Part shown: piece by piece, positions 26,801 to 41,017 of the stretch | How the letters are laid out: the number at the start of each line of letters is the position of its first letter | How positions within the stretch are numbered: the stretch's first letter is position 1 | NCBI GenBank assembly: GCA_032718475.1 | Contig: JAUCBJ010002756.1 | Location: 1 to 64,000, forward strand | Length of the DNA stretch: 64,000 nt | Origin: Nemertoderma westbladi | Taxonomy: Eukaryota; Xenacoelomorpha; Nemertodermatida; Nemertodermatidae | Direction of reading: 5' to 3' | Made by a program: the position numbers and the translations under genes | Notes under the pieces: generated by a model | Database searches by the model: none | Told to the model about the DNA's origin: nothing | What the model saw: only the letters and a program-made list of their open reading frames with translations

Positions 26801-29800
26801 TTTACTAAACGGATCCTCGGCTGCTGTCGTTTCCTTGGTGTTCTTCTTCAACGAAAAGGCTTTCGGAGCTAAAATAATAAAAATATAATAATAATAATAA
26901 TAATAATATAAAAATATAAAAATAAAATAATAAAAATTCCCGCGCCTAAATAGTTCATTAGATTTGTAGTACCTTTATATAATTTCCCTCTGTCCTTTTT
27001 CTCTTCCACAACAGGTAATCGTTGTTTTAATTCTCTCGTTGGCGATTCAACCTTGGGAGGGTGCTTCAACTTCCGAGATAACTCTTTATCTGGCCGCCAG
27101 TCTTCATCTAAGTAAAATAGATTAAAATTACTAAACTAATCAAACTAGGCTATAACATGGTATGGGGCTTGGGTTGGCGTGGGAAGGGGGGTGCGGGGGC
27201 TTGCGTGGGCGTGGACGGGAGGTGCTACAGGACGGGGTTGTGGTTTAATTCTAGTAGAACCACTAACCTTCATCTGGTACGGGAGGTGCTACGGGACGGG
27301 GTTGAGGTTTAATTCTAGTAGAACCACTAACCTTCATCTGGTACGGGAGGTGCTACAGGACGGGGTTGTGGTTTAATTCTAGTAGAACCACTAACCTTCA
27401 TCTGGTACGGGAGGTGCTACAGGACGGGGTTGTGGTTTAATTCTAGTAGAACCACTAACCTTCATCTGGTACGGGAGGTGCTACAGGACGGGGTTGAGGT
27501 TTAATTCTCCCGCGTGGACGTTGACTGTGCGGGGGAGCGCTCTTCTCCCGTTTAGGAGATTGTATCGCGGGCGTAGAAAGCGGTCGTTGCACCAAAAGAT
27601 CTTCCAGCTCGTTATCCAGAGCTGCGGTAAATATAATATCATATAATATATATTATATATAGTTGAATCAATAACAATACAAATAAAATTATGCATACTA
27701 GGGATGCCCATGGGTCAACGATGTGATAGGCATTAAATAAGGTGCCGGTAATATATTTATTATTTTCTATTAATATATTTCATACATAAATTTTCAAAAT
27801 ATATCGGTCGCATTTCTCCATGGGTGTAACTGTCCTACCTAAATTAGTAGATAGTAGTAGTTGGTAGATTAGTGTATAATTAATCATAGTGACCGTGATG
27901 GTTCGTGGTTAATATACACTATCCTTTCATAGTAGTGTAGTACTGTAGGTACAGTACCCTACAGTACCAAGTACTGTAGGGTTGAGCACAGTGGCAGCAT
28001 ATGATGGTATTGACAGATGTGAGGCCATGTGGAGGTAAATAGCGGACATACAAGGTATCGTGTAGTATTTCAAGGTCTATCATTTACCTGAACCGCTAGC
28101 TAAATGGTTAGAGCGTCAGACTTACAACCCGGAGGTCACCAGTTCGATCCCACCTGGACGTCATTGCCATTGGACGTCATTTTTTCGTTGAGAAACAGCT
28201 GAGATATAGGTTTTCTATGATTTTCTATGATTCGTAACTGCCGACAACGTCAAGCAGTACTTAAGAGATGAAGGTATACCGTTCACGGATGTGCTTGCGA
28301 CGCCACAACCCCTGCACAGGCATTCCGAGTCCGACGACGAGGTGTCAAACTCGTTCCATATTACATGCACTCAAGATGGCCGCGCAAATCTAATGGATCC
28401 TGCAAACTGGGAAGAAAATTGCGTAATACGAAACTATCGCCTCTCGAATGAAGAGCGGGAATCGTATGGACTTAGACCGCGAGCCAACCGAACAACTGGA
28501 ATAACGACCTGACTCAAAGATACAAGAGAACCCTCGAACTTATCAACTGTAAAAACTAGCACAACAAAATCCAACACCCGGCCGATCCCAGGAAAAACTA
28601 TATGCATTGGATGTGGGAAACCGTACAGATATAACGCCAGTTTACTCAAGCATCAATCCCTATGCAGTAGATATAATGTAGCGGAAAACGTTGTATTACT
28701 CACAGCCCTCCCGTTCTCAGAGAACCTTCCCTGTGACTCAAATGTACCTAGTAAATCTTCAGCTTTGTTGTGTGGAATGTGGAAGGTTTCCAATCGACAA
28801 TGGATACGACTATGGACAACACCCTCAGTGACACCGATGTTCTACTGCTCACTGAAACAATGGAACTTGACCTGATTATTCCGGGATACACATCATTTAA
28901 TATTCCGTGCGCTAAACCTGCCAGAGGACGTCCAGTTGGCGGCATTACAGTTGGAATAAATACGAAACTCAATGTACTTCAAAAGGTCATAGTGTCCACC
29001 TAAACCTGCCAGAGGACGTCCAGTTGGCGGCATTACAGTTGGAATAAATACGAAACTCAATGTACTTCAAAAGGTCATAGTGTCCACTAAGTCAGCAATC
29101 GCTGTATCTGTTGGGGACTTTGTAGTAATATCGTGTTACTTCGCCCCCGGGATAAACGTTGAAGATATTCTATGTGAGCTCATCCCAATAATTAACAGCA
29201 TCAGAAACAAAACAGGGAACGTTATTATACTTACGGGTGATTTCAACTGTAGAATAGATGATGACTCAGACGATCGAGGTGATTTATTGTGCTGTGGTTT
29301 ATCAGCAGCAGATTTACACTGTATTAATGATCCGACAATTCCAACACGTTCGTGGGGCCTTCGCGCAGCACGAGGCCCAGTTATGAGATACAAATTAAAA
29401 TTGAGCGACTGTATCACAAAATCAGGTTTTGAGAAATTTACCCACACCACCAATCAATCAAAGAAAGGGGGACAGTACGTGTTCACCCCTTTTAATCCCC
29501 CCCCCCCCCCCCCCACCCTTCCCAACCACCAATACATAACCGCGACATCTACCACCCACGGAAGGGTAGCACGAACTTATTTCCAATCGCACGTTCAATA
29601 TGCAAAGCCAGGTGGTTTATAGGAATATAATAAACGCAGTACTCGTATTCATTATAAGCCTCGTTGCGTTCGTCCTGTTTTGTATTTAAATATATTTCTT
29701 AAACGCAGGCTAGGACGTTCTTTATAATAATAATAACTAGGGATGCGATCAATATGTGAAGCCAGGTGGTTTATATAATAATTTAGTCAACGCAGTACTC

Positions 29801-32800
29801 GTCTTCATTATATGCCTCGTTGCGCTCGTCGCTTGTCCTGTTTTGTTATAAAATATTTTTCCTAAACGCAGACTGACGATCTTTATACAGTTATAACTAT
29901 GCGAAGTTTCGAAACTGTGCGAGTAACTGTTGATACATCTATGTGGATATGTGTGATATGTGGAGATGTGTGATACAACGCCAACGCATCTTATGCCGAT
30001 GTAGTAATATGGGTATTGAAATAATATTAAATTAATGTACACTCTTAAAGCTGCAGCGAAAAAATGTAGCTAATTTCCTAGGTTACATATAAAATAATAA
30101 TATTATTTTTAAGAACATTAATTTTACTACTTTGCAAAAATTCAATTAAAAAATAACCAGACATATACATTGTGGAATAAACTATTTCAGAAGCCTACAC
30201 AACAGCCATGCCATGGATAGTATTTATGTTATGATATCTGTCATTCACCTGAGATAGCAATACAACATTTATAGTGAATTTAAAGAATGCTGTCTGGGCT
30301 GGAATAGCAATACTGGTTGTCTATTACTATTCCTCTCTGGTTAGTCTTAGCAACAACTCCCAGCCAGCAGCAGAGACTTGACCAATAATCATTCCCAGCA
30401 ACTGGGAATGACACACACATCCCATCTATGTACCAGCATGTTGGCCAATAAATGAGCAGTATTTAATGAGAATAAATTTTTTTTGCCGTTTTAATTACTT
30501 TAGATCAATTAAAGACACAATTATTAAAGCAAATCACTTGAACTAATTAAAAACTATAATAGAATGGCGTATGGGGATTACATCTGTATAATTTTTAATT
30601 ATAATTATTTAAATCTTATACTGTAAAACAATTAATTTCCTTTAAAAGGCAGGTTGAAAATGGTGTTTTTACCGTAATAACTTAATTAACTAATTAACTG
30701 CTATTATCTTAGCTTCTCGAAGGCCACACTGAAATTCTACTTGGAAAATTTCTAAACTTTTGCCAAACAACATGTGTACCAAGTTTGGATAGATTTCATC
30801 AAAGATTGGCCGAGTTATTAACGTTTAAAATTGAACACGACAGAACGACAGAACGACAGGTTGATTAATGGTACCACTACGCTAAGGCTCACTCACTTCG
30901 TGGCTCGCCCCACATATTACTCATGGAACGGACAGAGCACAATCGACTTAGTATTTGTAGACGACTCTATATTGAACCGCGTGGAGATTACTGTTAAGCC
31001 ACTAGGATCGGCATGCTGCATTGCAGCTGCATTTTTAAGAATGCTGTGCCGGCTTGTCAACAAAATTGCACCGCCACAACTCCCTATCACCCATGACATT
31101 TGCTAGATCATCCGCATCTTTAAGGCCAGTGTCCTTTAAGATGCGTCTCAAGAAAGTCATGGGCTGTCCACCATGCTTATTCACTCCATGAGGCTGCCAA
31201 AGTACAAGATTATGCACTGGCTGGTCCTCACGGCGAAAGCAATGTCCTGCAAAGCGGAGGCGATTTTGTTCTAGTGTCAAGCTTGGGGGAACCAATGAGA
31301 CACCTCCAATGTTATATAGTGTCTGGTTGGAGATGTGTGCATTGTACTTGACACAATGTACCCGGCGTAGCATTCTTGTGAATGTGCCATCCAGAGATTT
31401 GGTGTCCTCAGCAGTTAGAGCCCAGCATGGACTCCCGTAGAGGAGTACTGGAACTACTGCTGCTCTAAATAATCGGACCTTAAGTTTCCGATTAATTCTA
31501 GGTGACTTCCAAATCCTGGAAAGCCTATTCAAGGCTGCCCATGCCTTTCCCTTACGTATTCGAAGGTCCTCACCTGACTTCCGGATCCATGATCCCAGGT
31601 AACAGAAGTCGTCCACATGCTCAAGTATACCATCCTTTGAGCCAACCTGTTAAGCCAAACTGTTAAGCCAACCACAAATACAAAGCACCAGGCCATAGTT
31701 GTAAATGTAGTGTGCGACGGTTTTGAATCCAGACAACAACGAACGCCTACAATTCGGAAGATTGATGTTGATAAACTCAACAAAATGTTGAAAAGTGGCG
31801 ACTTTGAGGATGCTTTAAGGCAAGGGGTTGATACATCGTGGGATTATATAGCAAACGCATTACAAGGTTCTGCAAAACCACGCAATGAGAGACGGACAAA
31901 GCGCTGGTTTGATAACGACTGCCGGACTGCAAAAAGAGAAGTAACAGAAAGTTTCAACAGAATGCGAGAAACACTGTCGACAGAAAACCGCAATAAATAC
32001 ACACAACAACGCCGAAATTACAAGAACTTTCTAATAAGTAAGAAGAAATGTTATGAAGCCAAGGAAGAACTCAAAATAATAGAAGAATGTGAATCGGATA
32101 AAGTTTCATTCTGGAAAATCCTTAAATCGAAAGTGACACCAAAGCCATTGTCTCAACAGGTAACAAGGGCGGCATGGACTACACATTTTACTTCGCTGCT
32201 CTCAGCGGCTAACAAACCCAATCTACCCACAGTGCCTGAACAGCCCAATATTATCCTTGATAAACCAATAGACGGAGCCGAGATTACAGAGGCCGTATCC
32301 AATCAGAAATCGGGGAAAGCCACTGGACCTGATGGGATATCAAATGAATCAATGAAACATGGGTTTGGTATTATCCTGCCATATCTGCTGGTATTATTTC
32401 AACTCTGTTTTAGCCTGGCCAAACTTCCAACGATGTGGCTGACCGCCTACTTATTGCCCTTATTCAAAGGTAAAGGAACGAAATCGGAGCCTGGCAATTA
32501 TAGGGGTATTGCACTGTTATCGTGTGTCTTGAAAACATATACGTCGATCCTAGCAAACAGAATGTATAAATGGGCTGAATCTGTGGGTGCTTTCCCAGAC
32601 GAACAGTATGGATTCAGACGGGGCAGGTCAACTCTCATGGCGGTCCGTCAGTTATTCAATCGGATTTCATCCTCTATTTCATTGCCAGGAGGCCACTTAT
32701 ATTGTGTTTTCATCGATTTCACTAAGGCCTTCGATTCTGTGAACAGGGAGCTACTATGCACCAAGCTTTCATCCTGCGGTGTAAGCAAAAAGTTTATAGA

Positions 32801-35800
32801 AGTACTATGGTCCATTCTAGCAATTAATTTTGTATGTATCTGCATCGGCAATTACGTATTAGATCCGATTGCGCAAACAATCGGGGTAGTTCAAGGCGAC
32901 AAACTCTCACCTTTATTATTTGCACTATTTGTACACGATCTCCCTGCTGCGATCGCTATAGCAGCATGTTGGATATGGATGTATGCGGACGACCTTGTAA
33001 TCGCTGGACAAACAATAGCTGATGTACAAGAATCACTGGATGAACTTGCTGAATACTGCAGGGTAAACAATCTGACAGTCAATTTGTCGAAAACAAAAGC
33101 CGTAAAATTCAGGAGAGGTGGACACCCGGCAAGATCAGATATATTGACATATATGGGACAAAGTATAGAATTTTGTGATAGTTTCGAATATCTAGGAGTG
33201 GTACTATCCACAAAGAACGGCGCCAGCAAACACTACACACACCTATATAAGAAAGGTATAGCATGTTGTGCTCGAATCGCCACCAAAGTCAACCTACCAA
33301 TGACTAACATGGAAACCGCTAGGAAATTATACATAGCTATTGTCCTTCCGACAGTAACATATGGTTGTGATATATTCACCACAAAAGATAATATTAACTC
33401 TTTGGAACATATACGTAAAGTACGTGCCTTTTACTGGAAAATGTGGTGCGGAATCTCGAAATATGCCCGGTCCACCCCTATTCTAGAATCAATTGACAAC
33501 GCTTCGAGCTCTGACACTAACTTAGCGGGTTTAACAGGCTATCGGCGGCGATCAATGGCACAGCTAGTGTCAAACGGTTGCCACCATAAGCTATGTTCCA
33601 CACCGAACTGCTGGTCACCTATCGATTCATGCATTTGCTGTTTATGCAGTTGCCAAGCAACAGAAGCCACCCATTACATTAATTGCACCTCATTTCCTCG
33701 TGGATTGTCGAAGCTGAAGGCTGCCCTGTTTTTAATGAACTATGAACATCAACCTACATGATTTTTAACTCATTATTGTTTTATAAATTAAGTTACTAGA
33801 ATATTATTAATTTTAAAAAATTGTGCTGTTACTAAGTAAATAATTAATTAATTTTACCACGAAAACCAAAATGTTTTGGTAATAAACGTGTACTCTCGAT
33901 TCAATTCAAAAATTATCTTTCGCTGAAGGACATTTATTTTATGTCATAAAAACGTTCTGGACATTTTATTTAGGTATGTGAATGAAAAAATACATCATTG
34001 ATATAAAATTAAAGCAATTCTTGTATGCCATAAACTACTGCACTTCAACATCCAAAAAATAATTCTAGAACAAACTACTAACCTGGACTAGGCTGCCCTC
34101 GACTAGACGGAATGGACTGAGTCTGAGTCACAGATCGCGCTGACCCTGGAGTTTGGTCCCGTTTGGTCGAGTACATTGAGAGGCTGGGTAATTTATCTAA
34201 AAATATTAATACAGTAGCATAAAAAGGTATAAAATAGTATAAAAAATATTGTATTTATTTGTATGGAATTAATTTCGCACTATCAAATCGCCAGGGCGAC
34301 ATATTTTCTAACTTTACAACGCAGTGCGACATTATTTCTCAGTATGTCCCTACGCCATACATTTTACTATGTATATCTAGTATGTCACCGCGTCATTAAC
34401 AGGTTGTTCTATAAAGTTTGAGTGCATAATTGCAAATAATTCCCCACAAATAAATAAAATTAGATTCGCCATTGTTCATAATTAGCACATTAAAGCTTTT
34501 ACGGACCTCGTTCTATTATTTCCCTCGCTGTGCCGTACGTAACGTCATAAAGTGCTATTTTATGAACAATGACGTATATAGTTAATATAAGATTATTTTG
34601 CATTTATTGGTAAAGGTTAGATGATTTTTCCCTGACAACAATAATTAAATGAGTACCGGTAATTATTAATTTAGCCCATTATGTATGGCAATAATGACAC
34701 TATGAGGTTAAACTACCGGTATTGCTATTAAATAGTATTTTTAGTATTTCACAGTTGCCTGTAAATTTTGTTTCTATTTATACATTTCGAATTAAAAATC
34801 AATAAACTCTAAAAAATCCTAACTAACAAAGCCGCACTCACCGTATGACTTTATGAGCCGCACTCACCGTATGACTTTATGAGCCGCACTCACCGTATAA
34901 CTTTGAGCCGCACTCACCGTATGACTTTATGAGCCGCACTCACCGTATGACTTCATGGGCCGCACTCACCGTATGACTTTATGAGCCGCACTCACCGTAT
35001 GACTTTATGAGCCGCACTCACCGTATGACTTTATGAGAGGTTGAACAGCCTTTTCGAATTCTTCACGGGTTTCGATAATTATTGGTTCTGTTTGTGACGG
35101 TCTCTTATCTGCTATCTATTAGAGAAATCAAAATATAACCAACCAAAGAGTAAAAGAGTCGCCTCTATTACTTACTTTATATAAGTATACGTACTGATAG
35201 CCTTCGAAGCTGCAAACAAAGTAATATTTATGTATTAGTAATTCAATAATTATTATTTATTACATTGGAAAATGTATAACATTTTTCATTATTCTTGAGG
35301 TATTTTATTTACGTAATTTGCGTAATTAACGTAATTTATTATTCTTTAAAATTTGAACTTCGAAATTTTTTGTTGCTCAATTCTTTATTAAAAGATAGAG
35401 CGATATACTGTTACAAAATAAATTGAACTCCTGATTTTACTATATTGCTTCCATAGTTACTGCAATTCAAATTACTGTAGGCTACTTACTACTCTTTAAC
35501 TCCTGATGCTGCCTTACTCAATGTTAAATAATTTAGTGTTCTCGAATATTTATTACGTAACTAGAGAGCCGCTTAACTACATAAACCAATATTGGATATT
35601 GAGTTCCGTTTTGGAGTACGCCTTGTATATAAGACACTAAAGTTGCAATAACTTGACTGTTTGCATAAATTGTATTCAAATTCCATGCAAACCATTTAGT
35701 TCGTCTTTCAACTAATTTAATAAAATTTAAGAAATTCCCCCAAGAATATTTTGTTTTACTTTTTTCACGCGATGCTACAGGATCCTACAGGATCCTACAG

Positions 35801-38800
35801 GATCCTACAGGATAGTTTTTTTCCATACAGCACCTTTTTCTCCCGATTTTGGGGTATATTTAAGCGAAAAATTAACAATTTAAGAATAAAAATACGAATT
35901 CCACTAAATTGCTTTATTAAAACCGACAATAGGGTTGGTGCGCGAAAAAATCTGTTCCTTTCCTACAATTACACATGTAATTTATTTCACGGACGTTTAC
36001 TTTTATTTCTTTCATGTGCAAAATAAATACTGATGTAAAGTGATATTTCTCATCAATATTCAGCAACCGGTCGTTATTATTCTTCAGTGTTGAAGTTTCA
36101 TTTTAACTGAAGATTTGACTACACTACCGCTACCTTTAGATATTCCGGTAGGCTACGCTATATCCAATAACTGCATTTAAATCTCTCCATTTTAATAATA
36201 ATATTATCCAACGAAAAAAACCGTATAGTATAAGTATACAATCATAAGCATTACTAACGAAGGTTTATGGCCAAGGGCAACTTTACGTAAAGTTGTGGGT
36301 AGTCAACTAATAAAGTTGTATTTGGTTACGCCTAGGCCCATGGAATGCTATATAGGCCCTATATTAATATATTTTTAAACTCGTCATAATGAACTCTAAC
36401 TGCAAATGATTACTATCTGAGTATTAGTATAATCTAAGGCGTTCTAGAACTAGAACATAGTTCTACAATACCTTGGTACAATCGTATTAGACAATTACCT
36501 GGAACTGCTATGGACTATATCTGCACATCTGTATACCCACCTACCCCAAATATTTACTTTATTAACTTTATGACAAATATATACTTGTACTATAAGTACG
36601 GCCCGTTTTATTTCTGTGCTTATACTGTGTTATAGTGCAGTTATCTTAGTTATATCTTAGTTGTGTCTTAGTTATCTTAGTTGTCTTAGTTGATATGTTA
36701 TATCTTAGTAATTTTGTTTATAATAAATGAAATTCCAGCCAGTCTGGCGTATCCAGTTTAAAAAAAATATTCATTTTTACCAGTTCGATTAATGTTCTAA
36801 AATACTGATTTGTTTAAAAAAATATATTTCTGGGGTTTTTCTAAATCTTCAACATATCTTTTTTAAGTACACTGTCCGCCCTTGTATACCAATACTAAAA
36901 ATGTACACCGATACCTTGGTGGTTTACAGTGAATAAGGGAAGGTGAAAATAAATCTACTACTATTTTTACCAAATGAAATAGCGGGAGGGAATGTTTAAT
37001 TCCATTATTCCAATTATTACATGGGAAAAAATTGACCCCTTTTCCCTCTGACCAATCACAAGATCACAATAAGGGAAAATACATTTTGTTCTTCATGTAA
37101 TAAATAGTAAAAGGTGATAAATCAGTCAAAATGTATGAAGATGACATACCTTTGCAGCAACATATTCCTTGGTTTCCTCGGCTAACTGTAGCAGCTGTTG
37201 GGACCAGCCTGATCCAAGCAATGGTTTATGGGAGGGCGCCAACATCAACTGTACCCTCAAACCACCTCTGGAAGATTGCCCTGCGGAACGTGTCCTGTTA
37301 AACAATTAAACATTATTGTTATGCACAGGAAACGTAGCCTACAACTATTTGGTATTTGCTTATAAAGTTGTAACATTTTCTCATTCACGATTTTAGGTTT
37401 TAGTATTGTAAATGGATAAATAAGAATACCTCGGCAAGCTAGCATCCTTAAACTAATTTTCGCATGCGTGTGCTGCTGACCTTTCTTTATCGCTCCGCAA
37501 TCTCAATATAATTGAGATAACATAATTAATTATTTAAATATAATATTATGTAAAGCAAATAATACGTTGGGAGAAACAAATGCAATTAACACTGCGCAAG
37601 TAAATAACTATGGTATTAGTTATATAAATATATACAAATTCTAGAATATTGGACTACTAATATGTTGTAATTTAGGTATTAAAAAATACCCACCACCGGT
37701 AGTATGTGTTCCTATTCAAACAGCAAATAGATGCTATTATCAATCAAACAATATTGATTGTGAGATATTGAAACATTTTTAATTTCTATTAATTCGTAGT
37801 GTATCTAAGATAGGTGAAATGTGCGAAAGCAAAGTATGTCGAATATACAAGGAGAGTTTGGAAGAGAAGATGAGCAGATACCGGGAGGATCTTAACGAAA
37901 TGCGCAAGGAGACATTGCGAATGGGGTACCTTCGCGACAAGCTGGTTATCCTACAAAATGATATCGATCTCCTCCATGACAAAGTCATCCACAATTATCC
38001 CAAAGCTATTGGGAGCATCAATTTAGAACTTGAAGAAACTATTGGGCAAAACAAACTCTTGACGGTGGATAACAATCGTCTTAGAGCCGCGAACAAATCG
38101 TTGAGAGATGATAACAAACAGCTGAATGACACCGTAGAACAACTTATACTCGACATCAAAGGAAAAGAGCAACGCATTCAGGATATGATTAATATGAATT
38201 ACAAAGCACCGGATGCCACGGCTCAAGCAGCGGAACACCGTCGATGGGCCCCATTCCTTGAGGACGACCCCGATATGGTTGGCGGTTTATTAGTAAATAG
38301 TTACAAAAGTGCTTAAAAGGTCTAATTATTCGAATAAATAGCGTAGTAACGCGATATGAACGTCGTTCAACTTCACATTAGGATTTCGTTTTCATGCATC
38401 GCTACTATTTAATGTCCCGCGATTATCATTCCATTACAAGCATGATTACAGCAGTGATGACGTAATCATTTAGGTACTACAGTATAATATATTTGATACT
38501 CTAGTCCATATATTTAGAACAAGGGTTATTTTAAAGTAAAGCTGATTATTAGTAAAATTATACAATGCTTATTACTAGCACAAATAGATTAAAAATAGTT
38601 AATTCAAAGTACCTTAAACGAGGCGGAGAAAAACGCTGCCTCGTTGAAAATGATACATTACTACTTATTATATATGAATTAGGCTACCTGAATCTTTGGT
38701 ATCTTTCTCTGTTCGATGGTTTCCGTTTTCGATCCAATGGACTTTCATCAATATCGTTGAGCAGGGCGAGGTCTCGTATAAACTGTGTCTCCGAGCCCTC

Positions 38801-40983
38801 CACGTGTACAGTAACTCCGCCCTCTTCTTTAAACCGAACTTGAGTGTGAACATCTTTAGATTAAAGAAAAATAATGTTATGTTACTAAGTAAATATTCTG
38901 TTCACTTTATGAGTATTAGTGTAACTAGTGTTAGTTCACTATATCGACCGGTGGGTAGGATTATTAATTAATTCTTCTCAATATTAAATGGCATACTCGG
39001 TGCCAGGTTTAGGGGGCGTGGGCCATAGCTTGCGGCCCCAAGTTTTAAATGTGGCCCAAATAATGTAATCTTGATCAGGAAAAAATTTTAAGTGCTAAAT
39101 AATTATGATTATAAGTTACAGAACATATAGCACTGGCTTACGATATTGAACATCGAGAATAATGTTCCAAGATATCTATACAATTAGAGATATCTGAGTT
39201 TGCAAAACGGAAGTCACGCAAGCGTGCCCTTTGAGAATAACATAAAATAGCAGCATTTTGTACAGGTTTTATGTCAGATAGATATGTATATTGTATGTCG
39301 ACTGGAATACATCAAGTAAAGCGATTATAATTTACAATCATTGTGATGTTAACGATTTACTACTAACTACTACTAGGTCGAGCGAGATCGGACAGTGGAA
39401 ATGAGATCCTTCCAGGCTTCCCGATTCTCCAACTACTACTAGGTCGAGCGAACTCGGACAGTGGAAATGAGATCCATCCAGGCTTCCCGATTCTCCAATT
39501 ACCACTAGGTCGAGCGAGCTCGGACAGTGGAAATGACATCCTTCCAGGCTTCCCGATTCTCCAACTACCACAAGGTCGAGCGAGCTCGGACAGTGGAAAT
39601 GAGATCCTTCCAGGCTTCCCGATTCTCCATAGTTGTCGCAATTTCGTTCCTCCCAAGTTCAGTATCCCTTTCAAGTTGATCTATATATGTTATGGCCGGT
39701 CGTCCACGACTACGCCTTCCATGAGTTGGTTGCCAGAAAAGTAGATCTGGTATGACCTCGTATTTACTTCGCCAGCAGTGCCCACTGAATCTTAATCTGC
39801 GTTCACGGAGGGTGGTTGATACAGGTGGTATTGTACCATAAAGCTCGGAATTTGTCAAGTGTTGTCTCCAGCTGATGTTTAGGGATGCTTAATGTAATTA
39901 ATAAATTATAACTTCGGAAAATTAATTACCTGCACCTATCAGTAATAAATATTAAAAAATATTTACGAGTTGCCTTTAATTATGTTCTGCCCGCTGCTCA
40001 AAATCCACAATATATATTTAAAGATGGTGAGTCTGAGTTATAGTATAACAGAACAACCAACTATTTGTATGGGAGGGGCAAGGATTGCTAATTATTGTAG
40101 GCGCGGGTAGGTAGTCTGATAGGCCTCCATTTATTACCTACCACATTATCATTATTCCACATTGGGCCAATTTGGTTTCCTTAAGACCCTAGGTGTTTCC
40201 TTATGACCCTAGGTATTTGCTTATGACCCTAGGTGTTTCCTTATGACCCTAGGTATTTCCTTATGACCCTAGGTGATTTCTTATGACCCTAGTTATTTCC
40301 TTATGACCCTAGGTATTTCCTTATGACCCTAGGTGTTTCCTTGTGACCCAAGGTGTTTCCTTATGACCCTAGGTGTTTCCTTATGACCCTAGGTGTTTCA
40401 TGACCCTCCCAGGTATTTCCTTATCACCCTAGGTGTTTCCTTGTGACCCTAGGTATTTCCTTATGACCATAGGTATTCCCTTATGACCCTAGGTATTTCC
40501 TTACATTTTTTTTTTTTTTTTTTTATTTACACCGTAAACGAAATTTAAAATAAAATTAAAATTGCAATTTCGGCACAATACAATACAGTTACTATTATTA
40601 GAAAAATAAACTTAAAAATAAAATTTAAAACTGAAATTTCGGCACATTACAATACAGTTACTATTATTAGAAAAATTGCACTGATATATGGCATCGCAGA
40701 ATATACTCAGGATCACTGGCCGACATCACCATAATAACCCAACCGGTGTACCACATCACGATTCTCTGAGAAAAAGAAGGTAAGAGGCAAAACTAGCTAT
40801 GCTACTGCTTTCTCTCCTTTTTTTTTTTGAACAGAACATAAAACGAATAACGCACCCCCTAAAACCATATTACATCAGAACAAAACAAAAATTACAAACA
40901 AACGTTCACTGGTGCAATGATTTTATAATTAAATATTGTGGTATCCCATTATGCGAATAATACACGAGCTCGTTCGAGCTCCG

Positions 40984-41017
<34 letters not shown>

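Larger units (their letters stand above)
28226..33761 (+). mobile_element. LINE B, APE-type non-LTR element (decayed, with LINE A inserted)
   Basis: Parts in order: the end of ORF1 (28226-28511), a C2HC zinc finger (about 28590-28680), the start of the APE endonuclease (28770-29003), the rest of the endonuclease (29080-29480), an unrelated insert (about 29490-30830), an endonuclease tail (30850-31001), an inverted LINE A copy (31002-31646), and the reverse transcriptase (31671-33761). Several frame breaks make it inactive. It lies in an intron of the large gene, opposite to its direction. Confidence 0.8.

Noticed and set aside
28090-28162. Functional tRNA-Val gene
   Set aside because: A and B boxes are present, but the anticodon stem and acceptor stem do not pair; kept as a SINE-like head.
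32648-33229. Minus-strand ORFs within the LINE B RT
   Set aside because: Antisense shadows of the reverse transcriptase frame.
38565-38971. Overlapping plus-strand ORFs
   Set aside because: Shadows of the exon at 38688-38853 on the minus strand.
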